Shown here piece by piece: positions 35,250 through 44,939 of a stretch of DNA of 64,000 bases. Where the stretch lies: positions 1-64,000 of the forward strand of contig JBFWWP010000032.1 in assembly GCA_050246115.1 (NCBI GenBank). The letters run 5' to 3'. The stretch comes from JBFWWP01 sp050246115. Its GTDB lineage: Bacteria > Planctomycetota > UBA8108 > UBA1146 > JAJFFE01. The first letter of the stretch is position 1, and each line of letters begins with the position of its first letter. Position numbers and translations under genes: made by a program. The notes beneath the pieces are model-generated. The model was not told where the DNA came from and made no database searches. It saw only the letters and a list, made by a program, of their open reading frames with translations.

Positions 35250-38200
35250 TCAGAAGCGGGATCGTGGCAGCGGCTCGAGTAGGTCCTGGTAGCGGGCGCG
35301 CTCCGATGGCGTGAAGTCGCGGAAGAGACGACCGCGGACGGCGTCGAGCAGAGTCTCCGGACTGGCCCACCACAAGCGCGCCGTGCGGTCGAACGACGAC
35401 GTCGCGACGCGGGTCCCGTCGGCGGAGAACTCGGCCGACCATACGACTCCGGAGTGGCCGTTCAACGTGAGCACGAGGGTGCCGTCCAGGCTCCAAATGC
35501 GCGCGGTCTGATCTCGCGACGCCGTGAGTACGCGTTGCCCGTCGGGCGAGAAGACCGCGCTGAGGACCGCTCCTTCATGACCGCGAAGGACGGCGAGGCA
35601 CGCGCCGTCGGCCACGCGCCAAACACGCGCGGTGCCGTCGTCGGAGCCGCTCACCAGGGTACTGCCGCTTGGGTCGAACCGTACGCTATGAGGCAGCCCC
35701 GTGTGACCGTCGAGCTGGGTGATCAGGGCGCCCTGCGGGGTCCAAACGCGAATGCTCTTCGCGCTCGTCGTCGCCAATCGCTGGCCGTCCGGCGCGAAGA
35801 CCGCCGACCACACGAGGTCGTCGTGCCCCGTGAGTCGAGCGAGGACTCGTGCGTCGGCGTCGAGCACCAATGCGGAGCGATCGTTGCCGCGGGCGACGAA
35901 GCGCCATGCGGTCCCACCGAACCAGCCGCAGAGGACTCTCTTCTCGGGACTCGCGATCGTCCAGTGGAGGGTGCCATCGAGGCTCCACACGTAGGCGCTT
36001 GGACCACTGGTGGTGGTGAACACGCGCGCCCCAGTGGGCAAGAAGGAAGCCGAGTAGACGAGCTCATCGTGGGGCAGTACGAGCCGCTCCCGTCCGTCGC
36101 GACTCCACACTCGCGCCGTGCGGTCGCGCCCGCCGGTGACGACGAGGTCGCCGTCGCACGAGAACGCCGCTGAGTACAAACCCAGAGAGTGACCGCGAAA
36201 GACAGGGAGTCCCGCCGGTTGCAGGTCCCAGAGGCGCACGGTGGTGTCGGTCGAGGCCGTGACCACCGTGGTCATGTCCGGCGCGACCAGCGCCGCGTTG
36301 ACGCTGGCGTCGTGCCCTCGAAAGAAGCTGACCGGTGTGCCGTCGAGGCGCCAGAGACAGGCCGATTGGTCGGCGCTCGCGGTGACGACGTACTGATCGT
36401 CGGGCGTGATCGTTGCATGATGGACGGCTCCGCCGTGGCCGCGGAACACGGCGATCTCGCGTCCGGCACGGTCGAAGAGACGCGCGGTCTGATCCGACGA
36501 AGTGGCGAGGATCTCACCGCGCGGCGTGAAGGATACGCTCTGCACGCGATCGTCGAGGGCGAGTTGCGGCCCCAGGGACTCACCGTCGGCACCGAATCGC
36601 AGCAACTCGCGGTTCCCGACGGCCACGAACTCCGGTTCGCCGAACGCGGTCGCGAGTCGTGGAGGCCCACTGAAGTTCGTCACGCGTTCCCATTGCTCCT
36701 TGCCGGTCTCGACTTCGAAGCAGCGGAGACTTCCGCCGGCGCCCGCAACGATGAGAAGTCGGTCGCGATCGATGAGCGCTGCGTCGTGGAGCCGACTCAT
36801 GCCCATCGGAAACTGGGAGCGAACGGCTCCGGACGCCGCGTCCCGGATGGTGCAGCGCGCGCACTCGACCTCGAAGAGGGTCGCACCCAGCGTGTCGAAA
36901 CGAAGTATCCGCGGTGAGCGCTCGGGATCTGAGTCGCCAGCCGCCACGTGGGCGTCGCCCACGAGGGTCGGGCTGGGTGTCTGGGCCAGATTCCAGGCGA
37001 AGGTGTTCCCAGCGCTCGTAGCGAACGCGAGGCGTCGGCCGCTCGGCGCGACGGCCACCGTCACGATCTCCTCGGTCGACGCGAAGCTCGCGATCCGGAC
37101 GCCGCCCCAGGTCCACGCCTGCAGGGTATGGCGATCGACGCTGACGAAGCCGGTCGCGTCGCCCAATGCGTAGAGTTGCTCGACACTCTCCTCGTGGCCC
37201 GTGAGCACCTGGCGCTCGTGGAGCGCCGCCATCACTTGATGGAGTTGCGATAGCGTCCGTGGGGTGGGCTCGGTGTCGACGGCTTCGCGAGCGAGGAGTA
37301 GCGCCAGCAACGGATCTTGACCCGCGGCTTCGGCGGACGCGCTCACGAAGGTGACCGCGCGCGCATGCCTGAGGCTCCGATCGCGGTGGTCGATCGCTTG
37401 ATTCAAGCCATGAACGTAAACCGCCGTGGTCGCGAGCAAAACGATGGTCGTTGCCGCCAGCGTGGCGGCGAGGATGGGGTTGCGCGCGATGGCCATCTGC
37501 AACAGCTCGCGCACGCTCGGCCGACGCGCCGCGATGGGGCGCGCCTCGAGAAAGGCGCGCAGATCGCTCGCCAACTCGGCCGCGGAGGCATAGCGTTGAT
37601 CCGGCAGGGGCAGCGTGGCGCGGCGGATGATGACATCGAGATCTCGGGGTACGCGCGGCTCCAGGCGACGCACGCGCGGCACCATCCCACGAGCCCATGG
37701 GTGCGACCGGGCGTCGGGGTTCATGCCGACCAGCGGATGCTGCTGCGCCAAGAGTTCGAACAAAGTCACGCCCAAGCTGAAGATGTCGCTCCGCACTTCC
37801 GCCCGGCCTTGCAGGCACTCTGGCGCCAAGTAGCGGAGCGTGCCGACGAGGTCACCGGTACGGGTGAGATCGCTTCCTTCCTCGGTCTTGCACAGGCCGA
37901 AGTCGGTGACCCACGCATGGTCCTGGTCGTCGAGCAGGATGTTCGAGGGCTTGATGTCGCGGTGCACGACCCCGTGCGCGTGCGCATGGGCCAAGGCTTC
38001 CGCTACTTCGAGGCCGATCCGAGCCGCGCGCCGCAGATGCGCCTCCCATGCCTCCGCGGCGCTCAGTGCGCTCGCGTCCAGACCCTGGATCACGGCGTCG
38101 AGCCCCCGACCCTCGATGTATTGCATCGCATAGTAGTGCCGGCCGCGGTCCGTACCCACGTCGTACACGGGAACGATGTGGGGGTGGTGGAGGCGTGCGG

Positions 38201-38597
38201 CGGCACGCGCTTCACGGTGGAAGCGCAGGGCGAGCCCTTTGGGATCGCCGCCCGGGAGTTCCAGAACCTTGAGGGCGACGCGGCGACCCAGCGCAGGGTC
38301 CAGGGCTTCGAAGACGACGCCCATCCCGCCTCGCGCCAGTTCGCGAAGGACAGGGTAGCCGCCAAGTTCCGTGCTCGCGGTCAGCCGCTCTCCCGGAGGG
38401 GGCGGGAGTTCGACGAGTGCGGCGTGCAGGTCGAGAATCTCCTCCGCGAGATCCGGGTGTCGGGTGACGAACTCGCTCACCGGTGGAATCGATCCGTCGA
38501 CGAAGCCTTGCGCGAGCGTGTCCGCGATGCGCCCCAAGGTTTCGTCTGGAGTCGCGGAGGGCGCGTGAGGTGGTGGGGAGGGGAGCACGTCGCTCAT
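35250..38597 (-). CDS. Membrane Ser/Thr kinase with C-terminal WD40 propellers
   Basis: An 1115-residue protein. The cytoplasmic kinase domain (~81-345) has RELARGGMGVVFEA, catalytic K110 (VALKVLEL), HRDIKPSNI at 212-220 and DFG at 232-234. A transmembrane helix at ~374-396 (NPILAATLAATTIVLLATTA) is followed by about 700 residues of WD40 repeats (GHEGAVLSAVFSPDGQRVLT and similar, ~480-1095), enough for two propellers. The propellers would face the periplasm and sense envelope ligands. The ATG overlaps the stop of the upstream ECF gene by 4 nt, so sigma factor and kinase are made together. Confidence 0.9.
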   Translation of the reverse strand: MSDVLPSPPPHAPSATPDETLGRIADTLAQGFVDGSIPPVSEFVTRHPDLAEEILDLHAALVELPPPPGERLTASTELGGYPVLRELARGGMGVVFEALDPALGRRVALKVLELPGGDPKGLALRFHREARAAARLHHPHIVPVYDVGTDRGRHYYAMQYIEGRGLDAVIQGLDASALSAAEAWEAHLRRAARIGLEVAEALAHAHAHGVVHRDIKPSNILLDDQDHAWVTDFGLCKTEEGSDLTRTGDLVGTLRYLAPECLQGRAEVRSDIFSLGVTLFELLAQQHPLVGMNPDARSHPWARGMVPRVRRLEPRVPRDLDVIIRRATLPLPDQRYASAAELASDLRAFLEARPIAARRPSVRELLQMAIARNPILAATLAATTIVLLATTAVYVHGLNQAIDHRDRSLRHARAVTFVSASAEAAGQDPLLALLLAREAVDTEPTPRTLSQLHQVMAALHERQVLTGHEESVEQLYALGDATGFVSVDRHTLQAWTWGGVRIASFASTEEIVTVAVAPSGRRLAFATSAGNTFAWNLAQTPSPTLVGDAHVAAGDSDPERSPRILRFDTLGATLFEVECARCTIRDAASGAVRSQFPMGMSRLHDAALIDRDRLLIVAGAGGSLRCFEVETGKEQWERVTNFSGPPRLATAFGEPEFVAVGNRELLRFGADGESLGPQLALDDRVQSVSFTPRGEILATSSDQTARLFDRAGREIAVFRGHGGAVHHATITPDDQYVVTASADQSACLWRLDGTPVSFFRGHDASVNAALVAPDMTTVVTASTDTTVRLWDLQPAGLPVFRGHSLGLYSAAFSCDGDLVVTGGRDRTARVWSRDGRERLVLPHDELVYSASFLPTGARVFTTTSGPSAYVWSLDGTLHWTIASPEKRVLCGWFGGTAWRFVARGNDRSALVLDADARVLARLTGHDDLVWSAVFAPDGQRLATTSAKSIRVWTPQGALITQLDGHTGLPHSVRFDPSGSTLVSGSDDGTARVWRVADGACLAVLRGHEGAVLSAVFSPDGQRVLTASRDQTARIWSLDGTLVLTLNGHSGVVWSAEFSADGTRVATSSFDRTARLWWASPETLLDAVRGRLFRDFTPSERARYQDLLEPLPRSRF

Positions 38598-39223
38598 GCG
38601 GAGTTCATTCCGTGGTTTGGCTCGGCAAGGGTTCGCAGCGCGCGGCCAAGGCGCTGCAGTGCGCGCGCGTAGCGCAAGCTCGCGGCGGGCTCCGACAACT
38701 CGAGCCGCTGCGCCACTTCTTGATTGGTCAGACCTTCGAAGTGCCGGAGCCCCAGCACTTCCCGATCCGAGTCGCCGAGACGGGCGAGTGCGGTCCGTAA
38801 ACGAAGCGCGTGTTCCCGTTGTGCCAGGAGCACCGACGGAGAGTCGCCGCTGGCGGCCAGAGTCCCGACGGTCGCCTCGGAGTCACCCTCCCGGGCCCGA
38901 CCCGCGAGTCGGGCCTCGCGCCGGACGTCGCGCTTGCGCCGGCCGAGGTGATGCCGGTGCACCTCCGCGATCTTCTGAAGGGCGAGGTAACGAACCCAAA
39001 CCGAGAGCGAGACGCTGGGCTCTTGGGCTTCATAGCTCGGCAGGCGGGTCACGGCCTCGACGAAGATGTCCTGCACCACGTCGGACGGGTCGACGCGTCC
39101 GCGGAGGCGTCGGTCGAGTCGGACAGCGACCATGCGCCGGATCCACGCGCGATGGGTTTCGAGGCGTTCGTACGCGTCGAGTCGTGCAGGTACGTTGGGC
39201 GTCGGCGCGGATTCGGCGCGCAT
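38594..39223 (-). CDS. ECF sigma factor in operon with the WD40 kinase
   Basis: A 209-residue protein with region 2 (VRLDRRLRGRVDPSDVVQDI, then FVEAVTRLP and YLALQKIAEVHRHHLGRRKR) and region 4 (LARLGDSDREVLGLRHFEGL then NQEVAQRLELSEPAASLRYA). These are the core-binding/-10 and -35 recognition parts. Its stop overlaps the kinase start (ATGA). As in other planctomycete pairs, the kinase probably controls the sigma factor by phosphorylation, replacing an anti-sigma; that is inference from gene order. Confidence 0.85.
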   Translation of the reverse strand: MRAESAPTPNVPARLDAYERLETHRAWIRRMVAVRLDRRLRGRVDPSDVVQDIFVEAVTRLPSYEAQEPSVSLSVWVRYLALQKIAEVHRHHLGRRKRDVRREARLAGRAREGDSEATVGTLAASGDSPSVLLAQREHALRLRTALARLGDSDREVLGLRHFEGLTNQEVAQRLELSEPAASLRYARALQRLGRALRTLAEPNHGMNSA

Positions 39224-39478
39224 GGCTCTCCAGTCGTTCGCTGGCCGGTGGGGTCCCTCGCACTCGGACGACCCAATGGTAGCGGACGCGCGGCGAATCG
39301 GCTGCCCCCTGGCGCGTGGCGAGGGCTGAGCGCAGGTCCCGAGGACGAGTTCGAGATTCTCGGTTAATTCCTTCGGCGGCCGTCAGTACTACCGGGGTGG
39401 CGAATCGGCGAGTTCGGTGCCCCCGGCGAGCGCATTCGCTCCCGATTCAGCCCTCGGTCGAACGAAAGGACCCCTGCC

Positions 39479-40360
39479 ATGGACTACTCGATCCGGGCGA
39501 CATTCCGGCTCGTCTTCGTGTCTGCGACTCTCTGCGGTGCGCTCGGCGCGCAGTCGATCAACGTGAACTTCGGAACGACAGCGTTGCCCGTCGACTACGC
39601 CGGGGTCGGCCTGCCGGGCTTTTGGAACGTGACGAGCGGTGCGCAGGGGCCGGTCCATCCCTTGATGAGCCTGGCGGGACAGCCGACGTCCGTGAACTTC
39701 ACGAACATCGGCGGCACCGCCCTCCTGACGCAAGCGAGCCCCGCCCCGGGTGTGGACGGAGACCTCATGACGCAGTACCTCGTCACCCACAATCCCAACC
39801 TCGAGGTGTGCATCTTCTTTCACAACTTGCAGCCTGGCACCTATCTCGTGATTGCGTACACCTGGCTTCCCAATGCCAGCAGTCTGGTGAGTGTCGATCA
39901 GGCAGTGGGTCCGGACGAACTGGTAGGGGGCCCATGGCCCGGGGGGCTTGCCGAGGGACGAACTCACTCCGTGCGAGTGGCCCAGGTCACCAACGGCAAC
40001 CTGGGGCTGCACTCGGGGGTGCCGCCGGGAGCCAGTCCGGTGGTGGCGGCACTCAACGGCGTGCAACTCGTGCTACTGCCCGTGTCGAACCCCTTCGTTC
40101 GGGGCGACGTCAATGGCGATGGGTCGCGCGACATCGGCGACGCCGTGGGTACGCTGCAGCACCTCTTCGGTGGGGTACCGAGTTCGTGTCTGGATGCGCT
40201 CGACTTCAACGATGACGGCGCCGTGGACATCGGCGACGCCGTGGCGTTGCTCGCGAACTTGTTCCAAGGACAGCCGGGACCGACGCTCCCGAGTGTTGCC
40301 TGCGGACCCGACCCGTCGTTGGACCCGATCGGTTGCACGAGCACCGCGGCGTGCCCCTGA
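39479..40360 (+). CDS. Secreted protein with dockerin-type C-terminal tag
   Basis: A 293-residue protein; AAAGGA precedes ATG 39479. It has a signal peptide (LVFVSATLCGALGAQS). Residues ~25-195 are a beta-rich domain with motifs like SINVNFGTTALPVDYAGVG and a terminal VVAALNGVQLVLLPV, resembling a galactose-binding/malectin-like fold. Then comes the paired tag (RGDVNGDGSRDIGDAVGTL and a second loop ending AVALLANLF) and the end ACGPDPSLDPIGC...CP. Carbohydrate binding is a guess from the fold style only. Confidence 0.7.
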   Translation: MDYSIRATFRLVFVSATLCGALGAQSINVNFGTTALPVDYAGVGLPGFWNVTSGAQGPVHPLMSLAGQPTSVNFTNIGGTALLTQASPAPGVDGDLMTQYLVTHNPNLEVCIFFHNLQPGTYLVIAYTWLPNASSLVSVDQAVGPDELVGGPWPGGLAEGRTHSVRVAQVTNGNLGLHSGVPPGASPVVAALNGVQLVLLPVSNPFVRGDVNGDGSRDIGDAVGTLQHLFGGVPSSCLDALDFNDDGAVDIGDAVALLANLFQGQPGPTLPSVACGPDPSLDPIGCTSTAACP

Positions 40361-40450
40361 TGGGACCTGTTCGCGGTCGAGTCCCGGCGCTGCTTGCGGC
40401 TCCGGGTCCCTGCCGAGCGTCCCGACGAGACACGCGCTGTGATCGATTCG

Positions 40451-43183
40451 TCAGCGGATCTCGAGCGAACGCGCAGCGATCGAGGCGGTGAGATCGTGCT
40501 CCATCAGCAGATAGGGCAGAACCTCGACGAGCCGACCGGAGAACGGAACGAGCGTCGCTTCATCGAGGCGCGAAGAGGCCGTGAGCGTCGGGGTCAGAGT
40601 CAGCTCGACCCGGCACTGGGTCGAGAGCCAGCCAAGAAACTGGCGTAGCGTCAGCCGGGACTCGACGGTGACGAACAGGTCGTTCGAGAAGCACGAGCTC
40701 AGGTCCAGTGGGTGATCGTCCGGAGCCAGAGCGCGGAGGCGAACCTCGACGGGCTGGCCATCCCTTGCAGCCGATACGTTGCGCATCGTCGCGACATCGT
40801 GGTCTGGTGCCGCAACGGTGAGGTCGTAACGACCGGGCGGCAAGGTCAGCGCCAGAGAGTCTGCGGCTTGGTGGGTCGAGAGTGCGGGAGCGCCGAGTTC
40901 TGCGATGGTGGCTTGGGCAAAAGCTGCGGATATCGGCAAGCCGTCGTTCGATCGAAGTCGCAAGACGAGGTTCACGCGGGAACTCGGGACGTCGGCGATG
41001 GTGACGCTTCCGGCACCCTGGCCGTCGGCAATCTCGACCGGTTGTACGGCACACAGGACCACTTGGTCCCACTCTCCGGTCCGGTAGAGCAGTGCGAGAT
41101 AGGAGCCTGCCGGAACATTTCTGGCGACGAACTCGCCGGCGACGTCGCAGCGCGATGTCACTTGCGGTTGCTCGCCCCGCCAGGATCGGGTGAGGCTGAC
41201 CCAGCGAACCTGGTACTCGTCCGGATTCACACCCGGAGCCGGCAGCACTCGTCCACTCACCGTGTTTCCCAGCGGCAGGGGCAGGGTGAGCGCTGTCTCG
41301 CTGCCCGGCGTCACGACGACCGAACGACGAATCAGCGAGAACGGGCCGCGCCCGGCCTCGATCTCGTACGACGCTGGCGCCAGGTTGGCGAAGACCGTAG
41401 CACCTTCCAGCGAAGTCAGCCCGTGGCCGACAATGCGGGTTCCGGTGATGACCGTGACCTCGATCTCGGGCAATGGCTCGCCTGAGTTGGTATCGAGGAC
41501 TGCGACGCTGACGGATCCGCCGCGGTTCAGCTCGAGGCGCAAGTGCTCGTCGCCGGCATTGGCTTCCATCTGGCCTGTTGTCCAACCTGGCGCCTTGGCG
41601 GCGACCAGCACTCGCCCTGCGGGCACTCCGTCGAGCCGAAAGCACCCGGCCGGATCGGCGGTGGTGGCGCGATCACCCTCGGCTAGCGCACTTGGCCCGT
41701 TGTGAGCGACGATGGTCACGACGGCTCCGGGAATCGGGTAGCCGTCTCCGAACACGCAGCCGCCGAGGAGCAACGCGGAAACCAAGGCAAGGTCGATCGA
41801 CTCGGTTGCCTGTGCAGGAAGCTCGAACGAGATCGACCGGCGCGGCGCATAGCCGAGGGCCGAGGCTTGCACTTGGTGCCGTGGGCCGTTGCCTTCGAGG
41901 AGGAGCATTGATCCGCCCAGTGTGACGAGCGCGTCGCCGTCACGTTCAGCCTGCATCCCCGCTTCGCTCTCCGGCGATGGGCTGGTCGTAGACCCATCGG
42001 CAGGAGTTCCAGGGTTCGAGCTTGCGGGCGGAACCGCAAGTTCCGGCCGTGCAAAGAACGCATAGAACCCGTCCGTGTCGGAAACCGTCGCGGCGACGCG
42101 AACGAGCGAGGTCGAGGCCTCGGGGTTCTCGCCGTCGGCGTCCGCGGGTTGCTCGCCGAGGAGTTCCACGACGGCGCCAGCGATCGGATGACCGACGGGA
42201 TCCACGACGCGGCCGGCGACACTTGGGACCTGCGCCACTTCGGATGCCGCCGGCGTGCTCGGGGCGAACCGCGACTCGGACGCAGTCTGGGCTCCCGTGG
42301 AGGCGACGGTGTCTGGCAGTGGGCGTGGCATCCCGCTCGCGTTGGCGGTCTCGGCGGTGACGTCACTCGCGCCGTTGGCCAGCGACGGTGGCTTCGGGTC
42401 GTTCGCAGCCGTGTCACCCGAGGAGGAGTAGACGGTCAGGATTACGCCGGGGCCGAGCACGACGCAGAGGAGCAGCACTGCCCACTGACGCGCGCCGATC
42501 CCCGCACTCAGGCTCGCGTTCGACGTGGGCGCGAGAAGCGGGGCTTCGAACGCAGCATCGACTGCGGCATGGAGTCTGGCGGCGAGCGCGGTCGGCTCGG
42601 GGATGCGAGCGGGTCGCGCCAGCCAGTGCTCCAACTCGCAGAGGGATGTGGGCGCTAGACCGAGTGCGGCGGCCGGCCCCAGGAGTTCGCGCAGCCGTTC
42701 CTTGGCAGTCGCAATGCGCCGGGCAACGGTGCCTTCCGGGCAGCCCAGCGTGACGGCGATCTCGCGATACTTGAGGCCTTCGTGATAGTGAAGGACCAGC
42801 GGCATGCGAAGGGTGTCCGGCAGTTCGGCGAGCGCAGTGACCAGGGCTCGATTCGTCATCTCGACCTCCGCATCCGATTCCGGGTTGGCGCGCGTGTCGG
42901 GCTCGACCGGCGCCAAGGCCTCCCGACGACGCCGACGTGTATCGTCGCGTCGCGCGCTGCGGGCAGCGTTCAACGTGACCCGCACCAGCCACGGTGTGAG
43001 CGTCTGAATCGGCGGCGAATCGGTGCGGCTGCGGACGAGGCGGAGGAACACTTCCTGCGCCACATCTTCGGCGTCTTCCGCGTTTCCCAGCGCGCGATAC
43101 GCCACCCGGTAAACGAGTCCACGGTGGCTCTCGACCGCCGCGTGGACGAACTGGCGAAACGACTCCGTGCTGGCGTGGGACAT
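40451..43183 (-). CDS. ECF sigma factor fused to a membrane anchor and carboxypeptidase-regulatory-like repeats
   Basis: A 910-residue protein. Residues ~12-55 are sigma region 2 (GNAEDAEDVAQEVFLRLV) and ~118-168 region 4 (LKYREIAVTLGCPEGTVARR). A linker ends in a single transmembrane helix at ~233-252 (WAVLLLCVVLGPGVILTVYS). The remaining ~650 residues are outside the membrane and contain several ~80-residue beta sandwiches of the carboxypeptidase regulatory-like type (VAGRVVDPVGHPIAGAVVEL, GNTVSGRVLPAPG and similar). The last part (LRQFLGWLSTQCRVELTL) is STN-like. The fusion puts an extracytoplasmic sensor and a sigma factor on one chain. Release by proteolysis or tethered action is inferred. 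Confidence 0.88.
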   Translation of the reverse strand: MSHASTESFRQFVHAAVESHRGLVYRVAYRALGNAEDAEDVAQEVFLRLVRSRTDSPPIQTLTPWLVRVTLNAARSARRDDTRRRRREALAPVEPDTRANPESDAEVEMTNRALVTALAELPDTLRMPLVLHYHEGLKYREIAVTLGCPEGTVARRIATAKERLRELLGPAAALGLAPTSLCELEHWLARPARIPEPTALAARLHAAVDAAFEAPLLAPTSNASLSAGIGARQWAVLLLCVVLGPGVILTVYSSSGDTAANDPKPPSLANGASDVTAETANASGMPRPLPDTVASTGAQTASESRFAPSTPAASEVAQVPSVAGRVVDPVGHPIAGAVVELLGEQPADADGENPEASTSLVRVAATVSDTDGFYAFFARPELAVPPASSNPGTPADGSTTSPSPESEAGMQAERDGDALVTLGGSMLLLEGNGPRHQVQASALGYAPRRSISFELPAQATESIDLALVSALLLGGCVFGDGYPIPGAVVTIVAHNGPSALAEGDRATTADPAGCFRLDGVPAGRVLVAAKAPGWTTGQMEANAGDEHLRLELNRGGSVSVAVLDTNSGEPLPEIEVTVITGTRIVGHGLTSLEGATVFANLAPASYEIEAGRGPFSLIRRSVVVTPGSETALTLPLPLGNTVSGRVLPAPGVNPDEYQVRWVSLTRSWRGEQPQVTSRCDVAGEFVARNVPAGSYLALLYRTGEWDQVVLCAVQPVEIADGQGAGSVTIADVPSSRVNLVLRLRSNDGLPISAAFAQATIAELGAPALSTHQAADSLALTLPPGRYDLTVAAPDHDVATMRNVSAARDGQPVEVRLRALAPDDHPLDLSSCFSNDLFVTVESRLTLRQFLGWLSTQCRVELTLTPTLTASSRLDEATLVPFSGRLVEVLPYLLMEHDLTASIAARSLEIR

Positions 43184-43309
43184 GCCGAATTCCGTTCTGG
43201 ACCAGGCGCTCGAGCGCGAGCCGAGCGATCGTCGGGCGGGCTGCTACCGGGGATCGGGCACGCGGCAGTTTCGACCCTCCATCGACCCTGCCGCGTGCAG
43301 TGGCAGTAG

Positions 43310-43882
43310 CTACTGCTCGCTGCCACCTTCGATGATCTCACCGACTCCCGTGGTCTCGCCACCGGCATACGCCGGTACCTTGCCGGTGTCGACCATCGCC
43401 TGAGCCTCTTGGATCTCGCGCTGCGCTCGCACCAGGGCCATCAGCACGAGAGTGTTGACCTCCGCCGCCGGCTTCCCCTTCTCGAGCTTGCTCAGAGCGA
43501 CCCCGAGTTGTTTCACTTGGGCTTTGAAGTCGGCCAAGGTGAGAGGATACAGCCCGGCTTCGCCCAAAGCGCCGAGAACGGCGTCGATTCGCAGCTGCAC
43601 CTTCTCGTTCTCGTGACGCCGCATCTGGGTGAGGGCATGGATGACTTCGACGCGATCGACGCCCCGCGCGCGCTCGAGCAGCTTGCCCTTGGCCTCCGTC
43701 CAGTTGTCGTCCTTCAGTTGGAAGACCAGTGGATAGACGCCGTCTTCCTCGACGAGCACGAGCGCGGTCCCGTCCTGTCCCCCTTCGATGATGATTTGCC
43801 CTTGGGTAGGCCCGGCTCCCACCATCAGCACCCAGCCCAGCGCGAACGAGACCAGAACCGACCAAGCAAACACGCGTACCAT
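43310..43882 (-). CDS. Small exported protein upstream of the ECF-fusion gene
   Basis: A 190-residue protein; AAGGAG precedes ATG 43880-43882. The hydrophobic N terminus (SVLVSFALGWVLMVGAGPTQ) is a signal peptide or anchor. The mature part is mostly helical and charged (LERARGVDRVEVIHALTQMR, KAQVKQLGVALSKLEKGKPA) and ends GETTGVGEIIEGGSEQ; the ending echoes IIIEGGQDG near the start of the mature protein. No family recognised. It is 126 bp upstream of the ECF-fusion gene in the same direction and may be a co-expressed ligand or regulator. Confidence 0.55.
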   Translation of the reverse strand: MVRVFAWSVLVSFALGWVLMVGAGPTQGQIIIEGGQDGTALVLVEEDGVYPLVFQLKDDNWTEAKGKLLERARGVDRVEVIHALTQMRRHENEKVQLRIDAVLGALGEAGLYPLTLADFKAQVKQLGVALSKLEKGKPAAEVNTLVLMALVRAQREIQEAQAMVDTGKVPAYAGGETTGVGEIIEGGSEQ

Positions 43883-44179
43883 CGGAACTCCTTTCGTTGG
43901 GTCCACCCTGTAGACTCCGCGGACGGAGTTTTCTTCGCTCGGGATCGAGATCATGGGCGTTCTGGTCGAGGCCGTTCGCGGGGAGGCCGGGCCGAGGTCA
44001 ACGGTGACTTGGGCGCGGAGGGGCAACCGGGCTCCCGGGGTGGGGGCGCGAGCGCGAGGCCGAATCTTCGGGCCGGCCTCCCGAGCCGGCCGATGTGTGG
44101 GGAATGGCAAGGCGTGGGACCGGCGGCAGCGACGCCGTAGTGACCGGCTTGGCGGAGGCCGCGTTACCGGTCGGCAGCC

Positions 44180-44758
44180 CTACGAGGCGTACTCCCGCTT
44201 CAGGTGATCCACGGACTCCCGAATGAGGGTCGCCAGGGTGGGCTGGTCGATGTCGGCGAGCGACTTCACGTACAAGCACGACTTCCCGGTCTTGTGCTTG
44301 CCGAGTCGGCTCATGAGCGCCGGGTAACGCGCAAAGCCCGACATGATGTAGATGGTCAGGTTCTGCTTGCGCGGCGAGAATCCGGTGAAGAACCAGTCAA
44401 CTTCGCGGCCGCTGTCGTAGGTCATCGAGAAGGCGCCGAAGCCGACGATACTGGTGCCATACATGAACGGTCGCTCGCCGGTCAGCTCTTGCATGAGCTT
44501 CAGGAGCGTATGCGAGTCCTGTCGTTGCGCTGGATCCGGGATGGAAGCCAAGAAGTCGTGGACGCTCGCGCTCGTCTTCTGCGTCTTGTTGGTGTTCTTG
44601 GCGACCTTCTTTGCTTTTTTTGTCTTCTTTGCCACCTGCTTGCGGGTGGACCCGGTCAGGGTGCGCGCCGAAGCGGAAGTCTTGGTCGACGTCTTCGCCG
44701 CGCTCTTCGCCGTGCTCGCAACCTTCTTACCGCGTCGGGTCTTTGCCGTCTTGGCCAC
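44180..44758 (-). CDS. DUF1801 domain protein with a Lys/Ala-rich histone-H1-like N-terminal tail
   Basis: A 192-residue protein from GTG 44756-44758, with GAGGTG before it. Residues 1-65 are low-complexity Lys/Thr/Ala/Ser (KKVASTAKSAAKTSTKTSAS, then KKTKKAKKVAKNT), like bacterial H1/HC1-type DNA-compacting tails. Residues ~66-192 match DUF1801 (SVHDFLASIPDPAQRQDSHT, FMYGTSIVGFGAF, then a YIMSGF-type strand and KSCLYVKSLADID), a small fold of uncertain function. The tail probably binds nucleic acid and the domain might bind metal or a small ligand. Confidence 0.8.
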   Translation of the reverse strand: MAKTAKTRRGKKVASTAKSAAKTSTKTSASARTLTGSTRKQVAKKTKKAKKVAKNTNKTQKTSASVHDFLASIPDPAQRQDSHTLLKLMQELTGERPFMYGTSIVGFGAFSMTYDSGREVDWFFTGFSPRKQNLTIYIMSGFARYPALMSRLGKHKTGKSCLYVKSLADIDQPTLATLIRESVDHLKREYAS

Positions 44759-44939
44759 CGTTCACACCTCGCGTCGTGTTCTGTTGACCGGGCAATGGGC
44801 CGAGCCCATCGGCCCGTGAGGGTCGCCGGGGCGTGGCGTGGCGCGCAAACACTCGCTCCCTCGGCCGACGAGGGGGAGGGCGCGTGCCCCCGCGCGTCAG
44901 GCTAGCGTGGCGATCCGCCGGTCGTCAACGCGTCGCGGC

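Noticed and set aside
37317..38672. 451-codon + strand frame opposite the WD40 kinase
   Set aside because: Antisense shadow of a confidently identified kinase domain.
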